Source: G963662905 sp963676415 (GTDB lineage: Bacteria > Bacteroidota > Bacteroidia > Bacteroidales > WRLA01). From it: 64,000 nucleotides of DNA. The stretch's first letter is position 1. Each line of letters starts with the position of its first letter. The stretch spans positions 4,092,001 through 4,156,000 of the forward strand of contig OY781097.1 of assembly GCA_963676415.1 (NCBI GenBank). The letters run 5' to 3'. Shown here piece after piece: positions 7,815-15,081 of the stretch. Position numbers and translations under genes: made by a program. The notes below the pieces were generated by a model. The model worked only from the letters and a program-made list of their open reading frames with translations, searched no databases and was not told the origin of the DNA.

Positions 7815-8954
7815 ATGAAGGCCGATCTGGCCTTGGTTGCAAAAAACTTTACGCACATACTGGAGCAGAAAAACAAGCTGACCTACCATCAATTGCGCTG
7901 CCTGCGCGCTTTGCAGGCTTGCCGCACAGAAACAATGGGCGGACGGGTTGAACAGTGCAGCTGCTGTGGGAAGCGCAAGGTTTTTTACAACAGCTGCCGC
8001 AACCGGCATTGCCCCAAATGCGGTGGGCTGGCGCGCGAAAAATGGCTCATGGCACGTGAGGCCGACCTTTTGCCGGTCAATTACCTGCACATGGTCTTTA
8101 CCATACCCGATAAACTGAACAAGCTGTTTTTGAACCACCAAAAGGACTGTTACAACATCCTGTTCCGTACTGTAAAGCGCGTAATGGACTGTTTTGCAGA
8201 TAATCCGGATTTCCTGGGGGCACGTATTGGATATACTGCCGTGCTGCATACCTGGGGGCAGAACCTGCAATACCACCCGCACCTGCATTTGGTGGTGCCT
8301 GCCGGGGGGATTACAGCCAATGACAAATGGCTCCCTTCAAAAGGGGACGGGGAATTTTTGTTCCCGGTAAAAGAAATGAGCAAAGTGTTCCGGGCTAAAA
8401 TGGTGGCGGCTCTGCGCCAATGGGCAAAGGAAGAAGAAATCCCCACCAGCAACCGCATGTTCAACAGCCTTTTTGAAAAGCCCTGGGCAGTTTATGCAAA
8501 GCCTCCCTTTGCCGGCCCGAAACAGGTGCTTGCATATCTGGGGCGATATACACACCGCACCGCAATATCCGATGAGCGCATTTTGCAGGTGGACAACAAT
8601 ACTGTGACGTTCCGTTGGCGGGATTACCGTGATGGCAACAAACAAAAAACAAGCATGCTGCCCGGGGAAGTGTTCCTGCAAAGGTTTTGCCTGCACATCC
8701 TTCCGCATGGTTTCACCCGTATCCGCCACTATGGCTTTATGTCTTCGGCTGCAAAAGGAAAGGCCTTGCCTGCCCTGTATGAATATTTTAACCAGCCAAG
8801 GCCGCAAAAAAAGAAAATGGGCTGGGAAGAAATTGCAGAAACACGCATGAACATTGTGGTGGGATTTTGCACCCACTGTGGGGCCAGGATGCGGCTCGTG
8901 GAAATCATCCCCGAATCATTCCATGAGCGAATCAGGGCGCCGGATGCAAGCTGA
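7815..8954 (+). CDS. IS91 family transposase (HUH/Y2-type, zinc-binding N-terminus)
   Basis: This is a 379-residue protein. An N-terminal zinc-binding region carries CSCCGKRK and CRNRHCPKCGG at about residues 44-75. The HUH motif HPHLHLVVPAGG lies near 155-166 and YLGRYTHRTAIS, a likely catalytic tyrosine region, near 240. FLQRFCLHILPHGF is typical of the family. It catalyses rolling-circle transposition by nicking one strand. The protein seems intact. The 240-bp gap to the recombinase gene contains no other gene I can support. Confidence 0.9.
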   Translation: MKADLALVAKNFTHILEQKNKLTYHQLRCLRALQACRTETMGGRVEQCSCCGKRKVFYNSCRNRHCPKCGGLAREKWLMAREADLLPVNYLHMVFTIPDKLNKLFLNHQKDCYNILFRTVKRVMDCFADNPDFLGARIGYTAVLHTWGQNLQYHPHLHLVVPAGGITANDKWLPSKGDGEFLFPVKEMSKVFRAKMVAALRQWAKEEEIPTSNRMFNSLFEKPWAVYAKPPFAGPKQVLAYLGRYTHRTAISDERILQVDNNTVTFRWRDYRDGNKQKTSMLPGEVFLQRFCLHILPHGFTRIRHYGFMSSAAKGKALPALYEYFNQPRPQKKKMGWEEIAETRMNIVVGFCTHCGARMRLVEIIPESFHERIRAPDAS

Positions 8955-9080
8955 GAAAATCCGCATGCTTTATTGTTTTCCCTCTGCCCCTGCAATGCAG
9001 GACTGATATGATTATGCCAAAAACCCACAAAATGGACTGTGGCAGGCATCATATCTTGACAAAACGTTCATTTGAATTAT

Positions 9081-9277
9081 TGCAAACCAAAGCTTTTCGG
9101 CTGAAAATGGCCTGTTTTCCCTTCCCTTAAGGTATTTGGCAGAAAATACCGCAAAAATTGATTCCCCAATATATAGGTACTCCGGTTTCCTTCAACACAA
9201 AGCACACCTGCCCCGAGTAATTCGTGGGTATTCCGGCTAGGGCCGGAAAACGATGCTTAATTGTTAGCCTTTCGTTG
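9081..9277 (-). repeat. attC-like segment 3 (truncated copy), 3' of the T9SS cargo gene
   Basis: This stretch is nearly identical to 3266-3440, apart from an extra CCCCGAGTAATTCGTGGG unit near 9211-9228. It includes the TTCCGGC/GCCGGAA hairpin and the word GCTTAATTGTTAGCC. On the minus strand the core GGCTAAC follows the stop of the gene at 9278. The distal half present in copy 1 (3131-3265) is missing here, where the IS91-like element now ends. Confidence 0.5.
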
Positions 9278-10606
9278 TTACTTCAATATTTTTCTTGATA
9301 TTATTTCGTCATCAATAAACATATTTAAAATATAAACTCCCGAATCTAAATTAGTCATATCAATAATGGTACTTTTATTTAAATCATTCTCTATTATTAA
9401 AATACCAGAAGAATTATATAGTCTATAATATCCCCTAATTGAAGAAGTTTCATCAAGGTTAATTGTTAGCTTATCTTGAACTGGGTTTGGGTAATAACTA
9501 ATTTGATAATCATGTTTTGTGAAATTAATAGAAGTAATCACATTTCCAGTTTCATCTGTTTTTATTAGTCTCGGTCTTTGATATTTATCGTTTGCTAAAA
9601 AAACATATAAATTGTCATTTGTTTCAAAAATATTTTCTGGTCTTAGCCGAACAGATGTCGTAATGGAGAATAAACTATCTCCTTGTTCATTTAACTTCAT
9701 TATCCACAGATTAGATTCATTTTGCTGCAATGGCTCCATATAATTTGCAGTAATAAAACCTTTATCTTGTGTTTCTGAAAAATGATTGCAATAATTGTAA
9801 GTAAAATCACTTGAGTATTTCTTTTCCCATATTTTGTTTCCATTCAAATCAACTTTCGTAAAAACAAGATTTCTACTATTCTCATGTGCAGATATAACTA
9901 AATTAGTGTCGGAAGTAGAAATCATGGAGATTGCGTGAAAGTCCGAATAAATATTCTTTGACCATAATGTATCACCTTGTTCATTAAGTTTTAGCAATAG
10001 AGTTCTTGAATCAGATTTCATGGCTAAACAATAATAATTAGAGTTGCCAAGTGGTTTTACTAATGAAAGCCCATGTCCATACTCATCTGAGAAATACTTT
10101 TTTGTCCAAACGCTATCTCCTTGTTCGTCAATTTTGATAAGAAAGAGCCCTGTGTTCGGGGAATAAATATCTCCTGTTGCCATAAATCCATTGTCAGGTG
10201 TAGGTATTAATGAATTAATTGCTTGAATTCCACCATTGGATGTCTCAATTTTTGATTCCCAATTTAAATTGTTGTTTTTATCGTATTTTAAGAAATAGGC
10301 ACTTACATCAGTATAGCCTGCAACTATAAAACCAGAATCTTGTGTTGGCTTGATACATTCTGGAAAGCCAAGTGAACCATGTAAAAATGAAGTATCCCAC
10401 TCAACAATACCGACAGAATCTGTTTGAAAGATATACCATCGCTGTTGCATTGATTCATATTCAGAACCAGCAAGGATATACTTGTTCTCTAAAGTTCTCG
10501 AAAAAGTCTGAGCAACCTTATCATTATATTTTTGTTCCCATGTTTGTTGTCCGTAAACTATAAGTTTTACAAAAACTAAAGCTGCTAATAATACTATTCT
10601 TCTCAT
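9278..10606 (-). CDS. Secreted T9SS cargo protein with repeat propeller-like body
   Basis: This is a 442-residue protein with a signal peptide (MRRIVLLAALVFVKLIVYGQ). The body repeats units of the type TxDNGFMATGDIYS and LIKIDEQGDSVWTKKYF about every 45-50 residues, a pattern of beta-propeller-like secreted Bacteroidota proteins. The last 75 residues (YYPNPVQDKLTINL ... LDSGVYILNMF) are a type A T9SS sorting domain, so the protein should be exported and anchored at the surface. No enzymatic motif is visible. It is AT-rich and lies between two attC-like sites, so it looks like a cassette-borne gene. The stop lies next to the core at its 3' side. Confidence 0.8.
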   Translation of the reverse strand: MRRIVLLAALVFVKLIVYGQQTWEQKYNDKVAQTFSRTLENKYILAGSEYESMQQRWYIFQTDSVGIVEWDTSFLHGSLGFPECIKPTQDSGFIVAGYTDVSAYFLKYDKNNNLNWESKIETSNGGIQAINSLIPTPDNGFMATGDIYSPNTGLFLIKIDEQGDSVWTKKYFSDEYGHGLSLVKPLGNSNYYCLAMKSDSRTLLLKLNEQGDTLWSKNIYSDFHAISMISTSDTNLVISAHENSRNLVFTKVDLNGNKIWEKKYSSDFTYNYCNHFSETQDKGFITANYMEPLQQNESNLWIMKLNEQGDSLFSITTSVRLRPENIFETNDNLYVFLANDKYQRPRLIKTDETGNVITSINFTKHDYQISYYPNPVQDKLTINLDETSSIRGYYRLYNSSGILIIENDLNKSTIIDMTNLDSGVYILNMFIDDEIISRKILK

Positions 10607-10746
10607 TTTCTTATGTTTTTAAGATTGGACTAGCTGTCTTGTTTTTCAATTATGCCGTAGAGTAGAGCCTGATAGCACACTCCTATTAATTTCCGTAAAG
10701 ATAATAATTATTTGTATACTATCAGTACCCCCTTCATCAAACCGTA

Positions 10747-10789
10747 TCCCGAATAACTCGGGACAGGTCCCGAATGCCTCGGGACAGGC
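10747..10789 (-). repeat. Two-unit palindromic mini-repeat inside intron domain V
   Basis: On the minus strand two copies of CCTGTCCCGAGnnATTCGGG(A) lie between CTTCATA and ATACGGTTTG, the two flanks of domain V. Each unit folds as CCCGA/TCGGG. The same unit, as CCTGACCCGAGCnTTCGGG, occurs three times at about 43107-43165. The intron catalytic core therefore seems to carry an insertion of a dispersed palindromic repeat. Confidence 0.6.
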
Positions 10790-10828
10790 TATGAAGTTTT
10801 CCCTCATACGGCTTACCGATAGAGTTCT

Positions 10829-12205
10829 TCATTGAGCTTTTGCAAGGGTTTTCAAACGCGCATACTTTTCCAAGTCTAACAGCCCCTTGCCTTTGACAAA
10901 AGTGCTGTATGGCCGTTGGCGTAACTGCTTGTGCGCTTTCCTTCCTTTGCTTTTCAACCACTTGAACAGTTTATAGTCCAGGTGTTTGATAATAACTTTG
11001 ACCGTTTCCCAAATGTGGGTTACCTTGCTTATCGAAAAATAATTCAACCAGCCTATCAACAATGAGTTCAGTTTATAAATCATCGGCTCTATCTTCCAGT
11101 GCCGCCGTTTGCTCATGAGCTCCCGGATCTGGGCAAATAGTTTAGACCTTGATTTCATGCTGGGGCGGACATTCGTGTAATTCTTGCTGTTCCACTTAAA
11201 TTTGGATCGGATTACCCTGAACTCGAACCCAAGAAAATGCAAACTCTTTTTGTTGATATGCAGCAGGGATGTCTTTGACTTGTTTATGGTCAGTCCCATC
11301 CTCCCGATCAGTGAATCCAAATAGTTCAGGATGTCCCTGCTGTAATAATAATTCCCCATTAGCACAAAATCATCAGCATAACGAACTATGCGGATATTTG
11401 CCTTCGCAAATTTGCTTCTGGGGTTACTTACAATGCGGTCAAATGCGTGTAGGTAAATATTGGACAACAGGGGCGAGATTACTCCTCCCTGTGGGGTTCC
11501 TGCAACTGATTTGACCAGCTCCCCATTGCGCATTTGCTTTGGGGCTGTCAGCCACTGTCCGATAATATCCAGAATACCCTTGTCCCTGATGCGTTCCTTG
11601 AGCATAATAAATAGCTTGTCATGGGGTATGGTGTCAAAGTATTTCGACAAATCTGCATCGTATATGAACTGATACCCTTCATACAAGTTCTTCTTGATCT
11701 GCTTAATCGCATCTTTTGCTCCTCGTTTGGGGCGAAATCCATAGGAGGTCTCGATAAAATCGGCTTCCCATAAGGGCTCTATCAGCATCTTTAACGCCAT
11801 CTGGACAACTCTGTCTTTAATGGTTGGGATGCCCAACATCCGATATTCACCTTTCTTCTCTTTTGGAATCTCAACATTCCGTACTGCGGAGCAGCGATAG
11901 GTATTGGTGCGCAATTCGGCTTGTAGTTCAGACAGAAATTTGTGTATGCCGCCTTTCTCAATATCCGAAAAACTAACTTTATCTACACCCGTCCCTTTTG
12001 AGTAATTCTGTTTTACACGCCGCCAGGCTTCTACCAAAACATAGTCCAGACATAGCTTGTCTTTTAAACTATAGGCTTTGAAGCTTTTGTCTTGCTTGGC
12101 CCTAATGTATAGCTTCCTTTGAAAAACACGAACCTGCTCATCGGTCAATGCTGACGATGGACTTACTAATAGATGCTCATCAATATAGGTCGTTCTGTCT
12201 TTCAT
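10829..12205 (-). CDS. ltrA: Group II intron reverse transcriptase/maturase
   Basis: This is a 458-residue protein from ATG 12205, chosen because a strong Shine-Dalgarno (AGAGGAGCAACC) precedes it, a rare feature in this genome and typical of intron ORFs. Reverse transcriptase blocks are all present: GTGVDKVSFSD, YGFRPKRGAKDAI, DADLSKYFDTIPH, GTPQGGVISPLLSN and YADD at 276-279 (VRYADDFVLMG). The thumb/X maturase domain follows (LIGWLNYFSIS, HLDYKLFKWLKSKGRKAHK). There is no C-terminal HNH endonuclease. The ORF is intact, so it could act in trans even if its own RNA is damaged. Confidence 0.93.
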   Translation of the reverse strand: MKDRTTYIDEHLLVSPSSALTDEQVRVFQRKLYIRAKQDKSFKAYSLKDKLCLDYVLVEAWRRVKQNYSKGTGVDKVSFSDIEKGGIHKFLSELQAELRTNTYRCSAVRNVEIPKEKKGEYRMLGIPTIKDRVVQMALKMLIEPLWEADFIETSYGFRPKRGAKDAIKQIKKNLYEGYQFIYDADLSKYFDTIPHDKLFIMLKERIRDKGILDIIGQWLTAPKQMRNGELVKSVAGTPQGGVISPLLSNIYLHAFDRIVSNPRSKFAKANIRIVRYADDFVLMGNYYYSRDILNYLDSLIGRMGLTINKSKTSLLHINKKSLHFLGFEFRVIRSKFKWNSKNYTNVRPSMKSRSKLFAQIRELMSKRRHWKIEPMIYKLNSLLIGWLNYFSISKVTHIWETVKVIIKHLDYKLFKWLKSKGRKAHKQLRQRPYSTFVKGKGLLDLEKYARLKTLAKAQ

Positions 12206-12677
12206 GGTTGCTCCTCTAAAGTAAAGCCCCTTCCCTAACCAAAGGTTTTGTTGTCCTCTGGGTCTGTTCAGTACTATGGGCTTCTCCGACTTCTCTTGTT
12301 TCCCTTCCAAACTTCGCTATGCTTATATCGGTAGGTTTGGGCTTGCCATGGCCTTGAAACAAGAGACCTCCCACGTTCCGTTTTAATCCATCTATAATCA
12401 CGCCACCCCTATGACTCCGGCAGTTTACTAAATTTCATACGGCTGTTATCCACTTAGTATGGCAGGGTTCGAGACCGTCAAAACTCTCCCCAATTCTGCT
12501 GATACACTTCTCGAAGCTACTTCAGGTTCACGCTTGCGCATTGCGGCTTGATTATTTGAAAGAACGAAGCTTCAGCATCCTCCTCACAGAGTTATCTGTC
12601 CGGCTTTCTTCAGGGTGAACAGCCAATTGCCTTGACAGGATTTACACCTGCTGGATTAACACAACTTCGTGGCACAC

Positions 12678-12805
12678 TAACGGTTTGAATATGGTGCGTT
12701 TGGCATTTCTACGCTCCTAACTTTCAGTTTGCCACTATGTTCCTTAATAGCTATCATCTTCATTTTTAGCACTATCTGCCAAATGCACTATATTTTTTGT
12801 TATGC
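12678..12805 (-). repeat. attC-like hairpin site 4, interrupted by the group II intron
   Basis: The left arm AATATGGTGCGTTTGGCA (12687-12704) pairs with TGCCAAATGCACTATATT (about 12777-12794) with two mismatches. The left arm is preceded by TAACGGTTTG, the same spacer type as site 2. On the minus strand the site reads GCATAAC, stem, loop, stem, GTTA, then intron, then GGC. GTTATGC (12799-12805) lies 8 bp from the stop of the lipoprotein gene at 12814. Confidence 0.65.
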
Positions 12806-12813
12806 AACGATTT

Positions 12814-13269
12814 TTATTCTGTTTCAAATTTTAATCCTACTGGAACTTTTACTTCACCTTTTTTATAGGGATTTATATAAAGTTCAAAAGTGTCCGTTTC
12901 ATTCTCTGGAACTAAAATATAAAAGTCCAAGAGTGGACCATTCCCATAGCTTAATGGTTGTCCAGTATATCTATTTGTCAATGGAATAGCGGGTTCCTTG
13001 TAATTTGGATTATTTACAGAAAATCTTTGAACCAATTGGAGTTTATTCCCCTTTTCAGTTCTCAGTCTGGATAAATAATAATAGGAAGAACCAATACTAT
13101 TTTTTAAATCTGCATTTTTTATTGTTATTGGATTTTCTGCGGTATAACCATAAGAAGGGTCTTCTGTGTTTGTTGTATTGGCAAAGAATTTTGGATTACT
13201 TACAATACAGCTTGTCAAAATAAGACTTATTCCCATTAATAAATTCCAGGGTTTTATTTTTAATTTCAT
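12814..13269 (-). CDS. Hypothetical lipoprotein
   Basis: I place the start at ATG 13269 because the resulting 151-residue protein begins with a lipoprotein signal, MKLKIKPWNLLMGISLILTSC, with the lipobox cysteine at residue 21. The frame is open to 13326, but the extra residues are not signal-like. The mature part has YGYTAENPITIKNADL, a phrase shared by a family of uncharacterised Bacteroidota lipoproteins. No function can be given. The gene lies between GTTATGC-type cores (13323-13329 before it, 12799-12805 after it), so it looks like a complete integron-type cassette. Confidence 0.7.
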   Translation of the reverse strand: MKLKIKPWNLLMGISLILTSCIVSNPKFFANTTNTEDPSYGYTAENPITIKNADLKNSIGSSYYYLSRLRTEKGNKLQLVQRFSVNNPNYKEPAIPLTNRYTGQPLSYGNGPLLDFYILVPENETDTFELYINPYKKGEVKVPVGLKFETE

Positions 13270-13322
13270 TGTCACTATTTTATTTCTATTTAATAATGTT
13301 GAGTATCTCTTTTTCAATTGTT

Positions 13323-13329
13323 GCATAAC
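13323..13329 (-). repeat. Cassette-start core GTTATGC upstream of the lipoprotein gene
   Basis: The plus strand reads GCATAAC, so the minus strand reads GTTATGC, 54 bp before the lipoprotein ATG. It is the exact reverse complement of the GCATAAC that follows the gene on the minus strand. The attC stem expected further right (13330-13440) is not clear; CCCGCATATAAGAACCCCCA has no good partner nearby, so this site may be degraded. Confidence 0.45.
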
Positions 13330-13741
13330 TCCCGCATATAAGAACCCCCAATTACCAATACATCGCCTTTGTGCGAAGCTGGTGTTTGCCTATCAGGCTT
13401 TATTTTACCAAAATATGTATGGGCGCATGCCGGTTTCATATTCTTTTTCTTTGTTTCTCTACAAATTTAGATAATATTGTCTGATTTCCAAGGATGATTT
13501 CTGCAAATCTTTCATTTTTTCCACGCAAAGTATTTTGAGTTGACACCCGAATAAGCTGTACTTTTGGCTTCTTCATTGTCCGAACTGAAACGAAATGAAG
13601 CCGAAACCATGCAGCTTGTGAAACGAACATATTTCATAAAAATGCCACGATCCTGTTGTGCTTGGCCCATGTTCAGTATAAAATGTACATAAGCTAAAAA
13701 CCTTAAAAAGCACCTAAATTTATCCAAAATCGCCTACGTAG

Positions 13742-13789
13742 CCGTTTTAATAAACGCTTATAACCGGATATAAGCGTTTATTAAAACGG
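13742..13789. repeat. Perfect 21-bp inverted repeat
   Basis: The arm CCGTTTTAATAAACGCTTATA (13742-13762) is perfectly complementary to 13769-13789, with a 6-nt loop ACCGGA. There is no T-run after it, so it is not an ordinary terminator. It could be a recombination site, a protein-binding palindrome or a remnant of a mobile element. Confidence 0.75.
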
Positions 13790-14209
13790 ATAAGCCCGCA
13801 CGTCTTTGGCAAAAATGCCGGATTCCGGCTAAGCAATTCCCGTTCCCGCGCGTGTCCTCACGCGTGGCTTAGCGAGTCCGGCTAGGCAAACCCGTACATT
13901 CCGTAAGTCACAAAAGCAGCTTTCTTTCAACAGTTCTTGTTGCCTTGATATTTTCATGCGCATCAAAAAATATTTCTACGAATGTGATCATCAATCTAAA
14001 TACTTGAAGTAAATCCAGGAAGACCTTAACAATTATAAAAAGCTGGCTGGATAATGGCATTTCTTTATCAGGTGGATCAATTGGCACAAAGTGAGGAGAA
14101 AAACGGCAGACATTTAAAACAGGTCCGGCCCGGCATTTTTATAAGCCATATATTTACGAAATTCCGGAGCAATTCCCTTTAAAGCCCACATTGTCCCCAC
14201 AGGGGTTTT

Positions 14210-14242
14210 CGCTATACCATCGCTATACCATCGCTATACCAA
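14210..14242. repeat. Short tandem repeat, unit about 12 bp (ATCGCTATACC)
   Basis: The phrase CGCTATACCAT occurs three times in a row with almost no change (GCTATACCATCGCTATACC and following). It lies in the gene-poor region and has no evident function. Confidence 0.7.
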
Positions 14243-14333
14243 GTCGCTGCAAATACTTTGCGGTTTGCTGGCTGCTGTGGAGATGGTTATGGCGGATATT
14301 CTGTAAATATACTTATTGTGGCAAATTAGATAT

Positions 14334-14602
14334 ACTCATCGGATGACTTGGAGTCATCCGATGAGTGGTTCAATCGAAAATTGGTTCTGCCCGAAATTTC
14401 GTGAACATTTGAACCCTTGAAATACAATTTGCTTCCTTCATCAATAATTGGAGCAAATGACAGATCCAAACTTCTCTTTGTATGAAACTCGGGAAAGTTT
14501 GACACCATTTGCCTCTCATCGGATGACTGAAACCGGCTGTTAAAACTCATCGGATGACCGGGCGTCATCCGTTGAGTAGGTAATTGTTCGTCATCCGATG
14601 AG
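14334..14602. repeat. Cluster of TCATCCGATGAG palindromes
   Basis: The first unit is a perfect 14-bp stem, ACTCATCGGATGAC / GTCATCCGATGAGT (14334-14366, loop TTGGA). A second hairpin lies near 14547-14577 (ACTCATCGGATGAC ... GTCATCCGTTGAGT), and single halves near 14515 and 14590. They have the look of REP-type palindromes or a binding-site cluster. Confidence 0.7.
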
Positions 14603-14697
14603 TAATAACAAACACAAAACTTCAGGCAAGCTACGAAATTCCGGGTAAAACCGTATTTTTAATCAAAAGGAATTGTTTTAATTTTCACAAATAATTC

Positions 14698-14705
14698 TAT
14701 ATTTG
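14698..14705 (+). promoter_or_regulatory. Possible -7 promoter element (TATATTTG)
   Basis: TATATTTG fits the Bacteroidota -7 consensus TAnnTTTG, and a TTG lies 22 bp before it (14673-14675). It lies about 375 bp before the C10 peptidase ATG at 15082, with the palindromic element between, so any transcript would carry that element in its leader. Confidence 0.35.
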
Positions 14706-14720
14706 CGTAAACTAAAGTTC

Positions 14721-15066
14721 AACCTGCTTTATTCATGAAATTTCGTCATGAGGGCACAAAACGCAATAAGAGAAAGGGAGCGCAGATTTTTGGCGCACAG
14801 GAATAGCCGTAGCTATTTCAACCCGGAACATGTGTTAGAAGATCGTTATGAGAGCTGAAAATGCAATAAAAACAATGGGATATAAAATTGATGCATAGCT
14901 CCGCTATGGGGAGATTTTATATTCCAACAAAGGGTTGTTTTGCAGCAGTTTCGGCTCGTAATAGATTTTATAATGCATGTTCCGGGTTTAGCACCAAAAA
15001 GATAGCATTCCTTTCTATTGCAGCGGTTTGGGCGCGTAATAGATAATTTTATGAATAATGCAGGTT
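14721..15066. repeat. Nested palindromic (MITE-like) element, outer copy
   Basis: The ends AACCTGCTTTATTCAT (14721-14736) and ATGAATAATGCAGGTT (15051-15066) are inverted repeats. The complementarity continues inward through CGCAATAAGAGAAAGGGAGC facing CTTTCTATTGCAGCGG. A related shorter element lies at 48852-49025. The outer copy is split in its loop by a second palindrome at 14820-14988. The right end reaches to 16 bp before the chosen start of the C10 gene. Confidence 0.75.
14820..14988. repeat. Inner palindromic element inserted in the loop of the outer one
   Basis: AACCCGGAACATG (14820-14832) and CATGTTCCGGGTT (14976-14988) are perfect inverted repeats. The arms continue inward as imperfect complements down to a GCATAGC-TCCGCTATG tip. 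At 48945 the uninterrupted relative reads straight from the AGCTATTTT loop into GAGCACCAAAAAG, so this copy is an insertion. Its arms keep the GTTATGAGAGC and GCTCGTAATAGA words seen in the outer element, so the two belong to one family. Confidence 0.7.
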
Positions 15067-15081
15067 AAAATACGCAAAATC

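Larger units (their letters stand above)
6646..9075 (+). mobile_element. IS91-like element with its own tyrosine recombinase
   Basis: The element carries a tyrosine recombinase gene and an HUH transposase gene in tandem, an arrangement known for a subgroup of IS91-family elements. The left border is proposed at 6646, right after GAAC, because the same TAAACC(C/T) end follows GTTGAAC at a second place (44303). GAAC is a tetranucleotide used as target by IS91-family elements. The right border is not defined. It should lie before the repeat that begins at 9081, and a GTTC occurs at 9066-9069. No terminal inverted repeats were found, as expected for rolling-circle elements. Confidence 0.6.
10657..12677 (-). 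mobile_element. Group II intron (retroelement) inserted in an attC-like core
   Basis: On the minus strand the intron starts with GTGTGCC at 12677 and ends with CTACTCTAC at 10657, both consistent with group II boundaries. It encodes a maturase/reverse transcriptase. Domain V is recognisable as AGCCGTATGAGGGAAAAC (about 10796-10813) and ATACGGTTTGATG (about 10734-10746). Removing the intron joins GTTA and GGC to make GTTAGGC, a perfect GTTRRRY core. The maturase lacks an HNH endonuclease, which fits group IIC-type introns known to target attC sites and terminators. A roughly 42-bp palindromic repeat splits domain V (see separate entry). Confidence 0.8.
13330..15081. other. Long gene-poor region rich in hairpins and repeats
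   Basis: No convincing gene is present in about 1.75 kb. Small open frames at 13436-13727 and 14326-14568 (both minus) lack start context, and the second is made largely of repeat sequence. The region contains a 21-bp perfect hairpin, GC-rich hairpins near 13833-13890, a 12-bp tandem repeat, a cluster of TCATCCGATGAG palindromes and nested palindromic elements, each listed separately. Confidence 0.6.

Noticed and set aside
10737..10961. 74-aa ORF at the end of the intron
   Set aside because: It overlaps the maturase gene and domain V and is explained by the intron RNA structure.
13436..13727. Small minus-strand ORFs (64 and 71 aa)
   Set aside because: Two frames overlap with similar quality, no start context, and no recognisable domain; possibly remnants of a decayed gene.
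13742..13789. Rho-independent terminator
   Set aside because: The stem is perfect but AT-rich, no T-run follows it, and no gene ends close by.
14326..14568. 80-aa minus-strand ORF
   Set aside because: It runs through the TCATCCGATGAG palindromes and looks like read-through of repeat sequence.
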